Shown here: in pieces, positions 6,298-7,063 of the stretch
How positions within the stretch are numbered: position 1 is the first letter of the stretch
How the letters are laid out: every line of letters starts with the position of its first letter
Origin: Alphaproteobacteria bacterium
GTDB taxonomy: Bacteria; Pseudomonadota; Alphaproteobacteria; RF32; CAG-977
Direction: 5' to 3'
NCBI GenBank assembly: GCA_017476085.1
Contig: JAFVEJ010000250.1
Location: 1-7,063 of the forward strand
Length of the DNA stretch: 7,063 nucleotides
Made by a program: the position numbers and the translations under genes
The notes under the pieces: generated by a model
What the model saw: only the letters and a program-made list of their open reading frames with translations
The model's database searches: none
What the model was told of the DNA's origin: nothing

Positions 6298-7063
6298 GTG
6301 TTTTTACGTTTAACTCTTCTTGTCATCGGATTGGCCTCCTCTTATATCGGCAGTATGTGTTTTCAAAACGGATCCGGATCGGATATGGCTGTCGGTATGG
6401 GAGCAATTCTAATCGGCATTCTTTGCTTTTTCTTTTTAGCAAAGGGGCTGTGGCGTTTTTTAGGATGCATGACGACGTTTGTTTTAATGGCCGTCATTAT
6501 CGGCGTCCTGTTCTTTTTTCTTTCCGGATCGGATATCATTAATAATCTTTCTTCCGAACTCACTTCAAAATTAGCAAACTCCGATTCACACGAAGAAGAG
6601 GACGAAGATTCTCCGGAAACCGCAGATCAACAGATGCTGCAGCCTTATCAAGCCGTCGTCAACACACAAGAACAGCAAATTCCCCTTGTCGGACTGCCGC
6701 CGGGAGCAATGCAGCAGCAAACGCCGCAAATGCCTCCCGCCGTTGTCACCGGAAAAATCACTTCGATCGTCAGCGGCGATGTGTTCCGGATGGGACAGCA
6801 TACGATTCGTTTATATGGCTTGGCGTCTCCGCTGATTGACCAAAAATGCCTGGACAGCGGGGGGCATACCTATGACTGCGGTTATGTTTCCGCGCGCAAA
6901 CTAAAAGATTTTGTCAGCGGTGATGATGTGACCTGCCGCGTTATGAATATCAATGCTCAAAACGAATTAATGGCCGCCTGCTCCGTCGGTACGTTTGATA
7001 TAGGCGCCGCTCTTGTAGAAGCCGGCTGGGCAATAGCTTTACCCGCCGTTACGCCCATTTACG
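6298..7063 (+). CDS. Membrane protein with degenerate staphylococcal-nuclease-like domain, 3' end outside window
   Basis: 255 codons are visible and the frame is open to the right edge. GTG 6298 is chosen because AAGGA (6287-6291) lies six bases upstream and the N-terminus is then hydrophobic. Three hydrophobic segments lie at about 2-20, 31-52 and 54-75. An acidic linker (EEEDED, 99-104) and a Gln/Pro-rich stretch (111-147) follow. From 149 the protein resembles thermonuclease (SNase, OB-fold) domains: VTGKITSIVSGDVF, IRLYGLASP, QKC, YDCGYVSARKL, DDVTC, MAACSVGTFDIGAALVEAGWA. Compared with the family's DGDT, R, D-x-P-E and R pattern, Asp161 and Arg171 remain. The DAPE-like site is ASPL (176-179), and the YGR-type Arg near 223-224 is replaced. 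Nuclease activity is therefore unlikely. Conserved Cys residues (184, 194, 213, 228) suggest an extracytoplasmic, disulphide-bonded domain, though topology is inferred. Confidence 0.8.
   Translation, partial: MFLRLTLLVIGLASSYIGSMCFQNGSGSDMAVGMGAILIGILCFFFLAKGLWRFLGCMTTFVLMAVIIGVLFFFLSGSDIINNLSSELTSKLANSDSHEEEDEDSPETADQQMLQPYQAVVNTQEQQIPLVGLPPGAMQQQTPQMPPAVVTGKITSIVSGDVFRMGQHTIRLYGLASPLIDQKCLDSGGHTYDCGYVSARKLKDFVSGDDVTCRVMNINAQNELMAACSVGTFDIGAALVEAGWAIALPAVTPIY

Noticed and set aside
6373..6536. 14-base direct repeat TCCGGATCGGATAT at 6373-6386 and 6523-6536
   Set aside because: Both copies are in frame and encode the same Ser-Gly-Ser-Asp turn at the edges of hydrophobic segments. They are short, and nothing else between them is duplicated, so chance or shared codon choice is enough.
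1..7063. UGA reassigned as a sense codon in this organism
   Set aside because: All other genes in the window are open in the standard code with no other internal TGA, and Trp positions use TGG.

Overview
The window looks like a piece of a low-to-moderate-GC alphaproteobacterial chromosome. The strongest clue is the minus-strand order XRE/Cro-CI regulator, metK, trmB. From memory this cluster is common in Alphaproteobacteria, where trmB is often followed by rimP-nusA. On the plus strand a multi-PAS sensor protein of DivL type, also an alphaproteobacterial family, supports this. The genus cannot be named from sequence alone.

Left block (1-2729, all minus strand). The regulator (2253-2729) ends in a clear intrinsic terminator (2200-2235). 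metK (929-2098) follows with its own candidate promoter and a good ribosome binding site. One base after the metK stop, trmB begins without a Shine-Dalgarno sequence. Three bases after the trmB stop, a STAS-domain (SpoIIAA-like) gene begins and runs off the left edge. metK makes S-adenosylmethionine and TrmB consumes it to methylate tRNA G46, so the pair is metabolically linked.

The main anomaly is in metK. Read from its natural ATG at 2098, the gene is a full-length 389-codon SAM synthetase, but codon 21 is TGA. This is where the alphaproteobacterial family usually has Cys in the DKVCDxISD motif. Codons 21-24 all depart from the consensus, each by a single transversion from a plausible family codon, while both flanks are perfect. 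A gene caller would start at an internal TTG (2014) and lose the catalytic N-terminus. This could be real, recent gene loss (metK decay is known in Rickettsia) or a local assembly error.

Right block (2876-7063, all plus strand), divergent from the regulator. It starts with a 798-aa membrane-anchored four-PAS protein whose histidine-kinase core is degenerate: Arg replaces the phosphoacceptor His, and the G1 and G2 boxes are lost. This suggests a DivL-like signalling pseudokinase. Next come an unrecognised, Cys-free, Lys/Glu/Arg-rich 266-aa protein and a strong intrinsic terminator that contains a near-consensus promoter. Last is a partial membrane protein (from GTG 6298) with three predicted hydrophobic segments and a C-terminal staphylococcal-nuclease-like domain lacking several catalytic residues.

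No RNA genes, insertion sequences, CRISPR arrays or phage genes were seen. I found no convincing new multi-gene system. The points worth a second look are the metK lesion, the kinase-dead PAS protein, the nested terminator/promoter and the degenerate nuclease fold fused to a membrane anchor.
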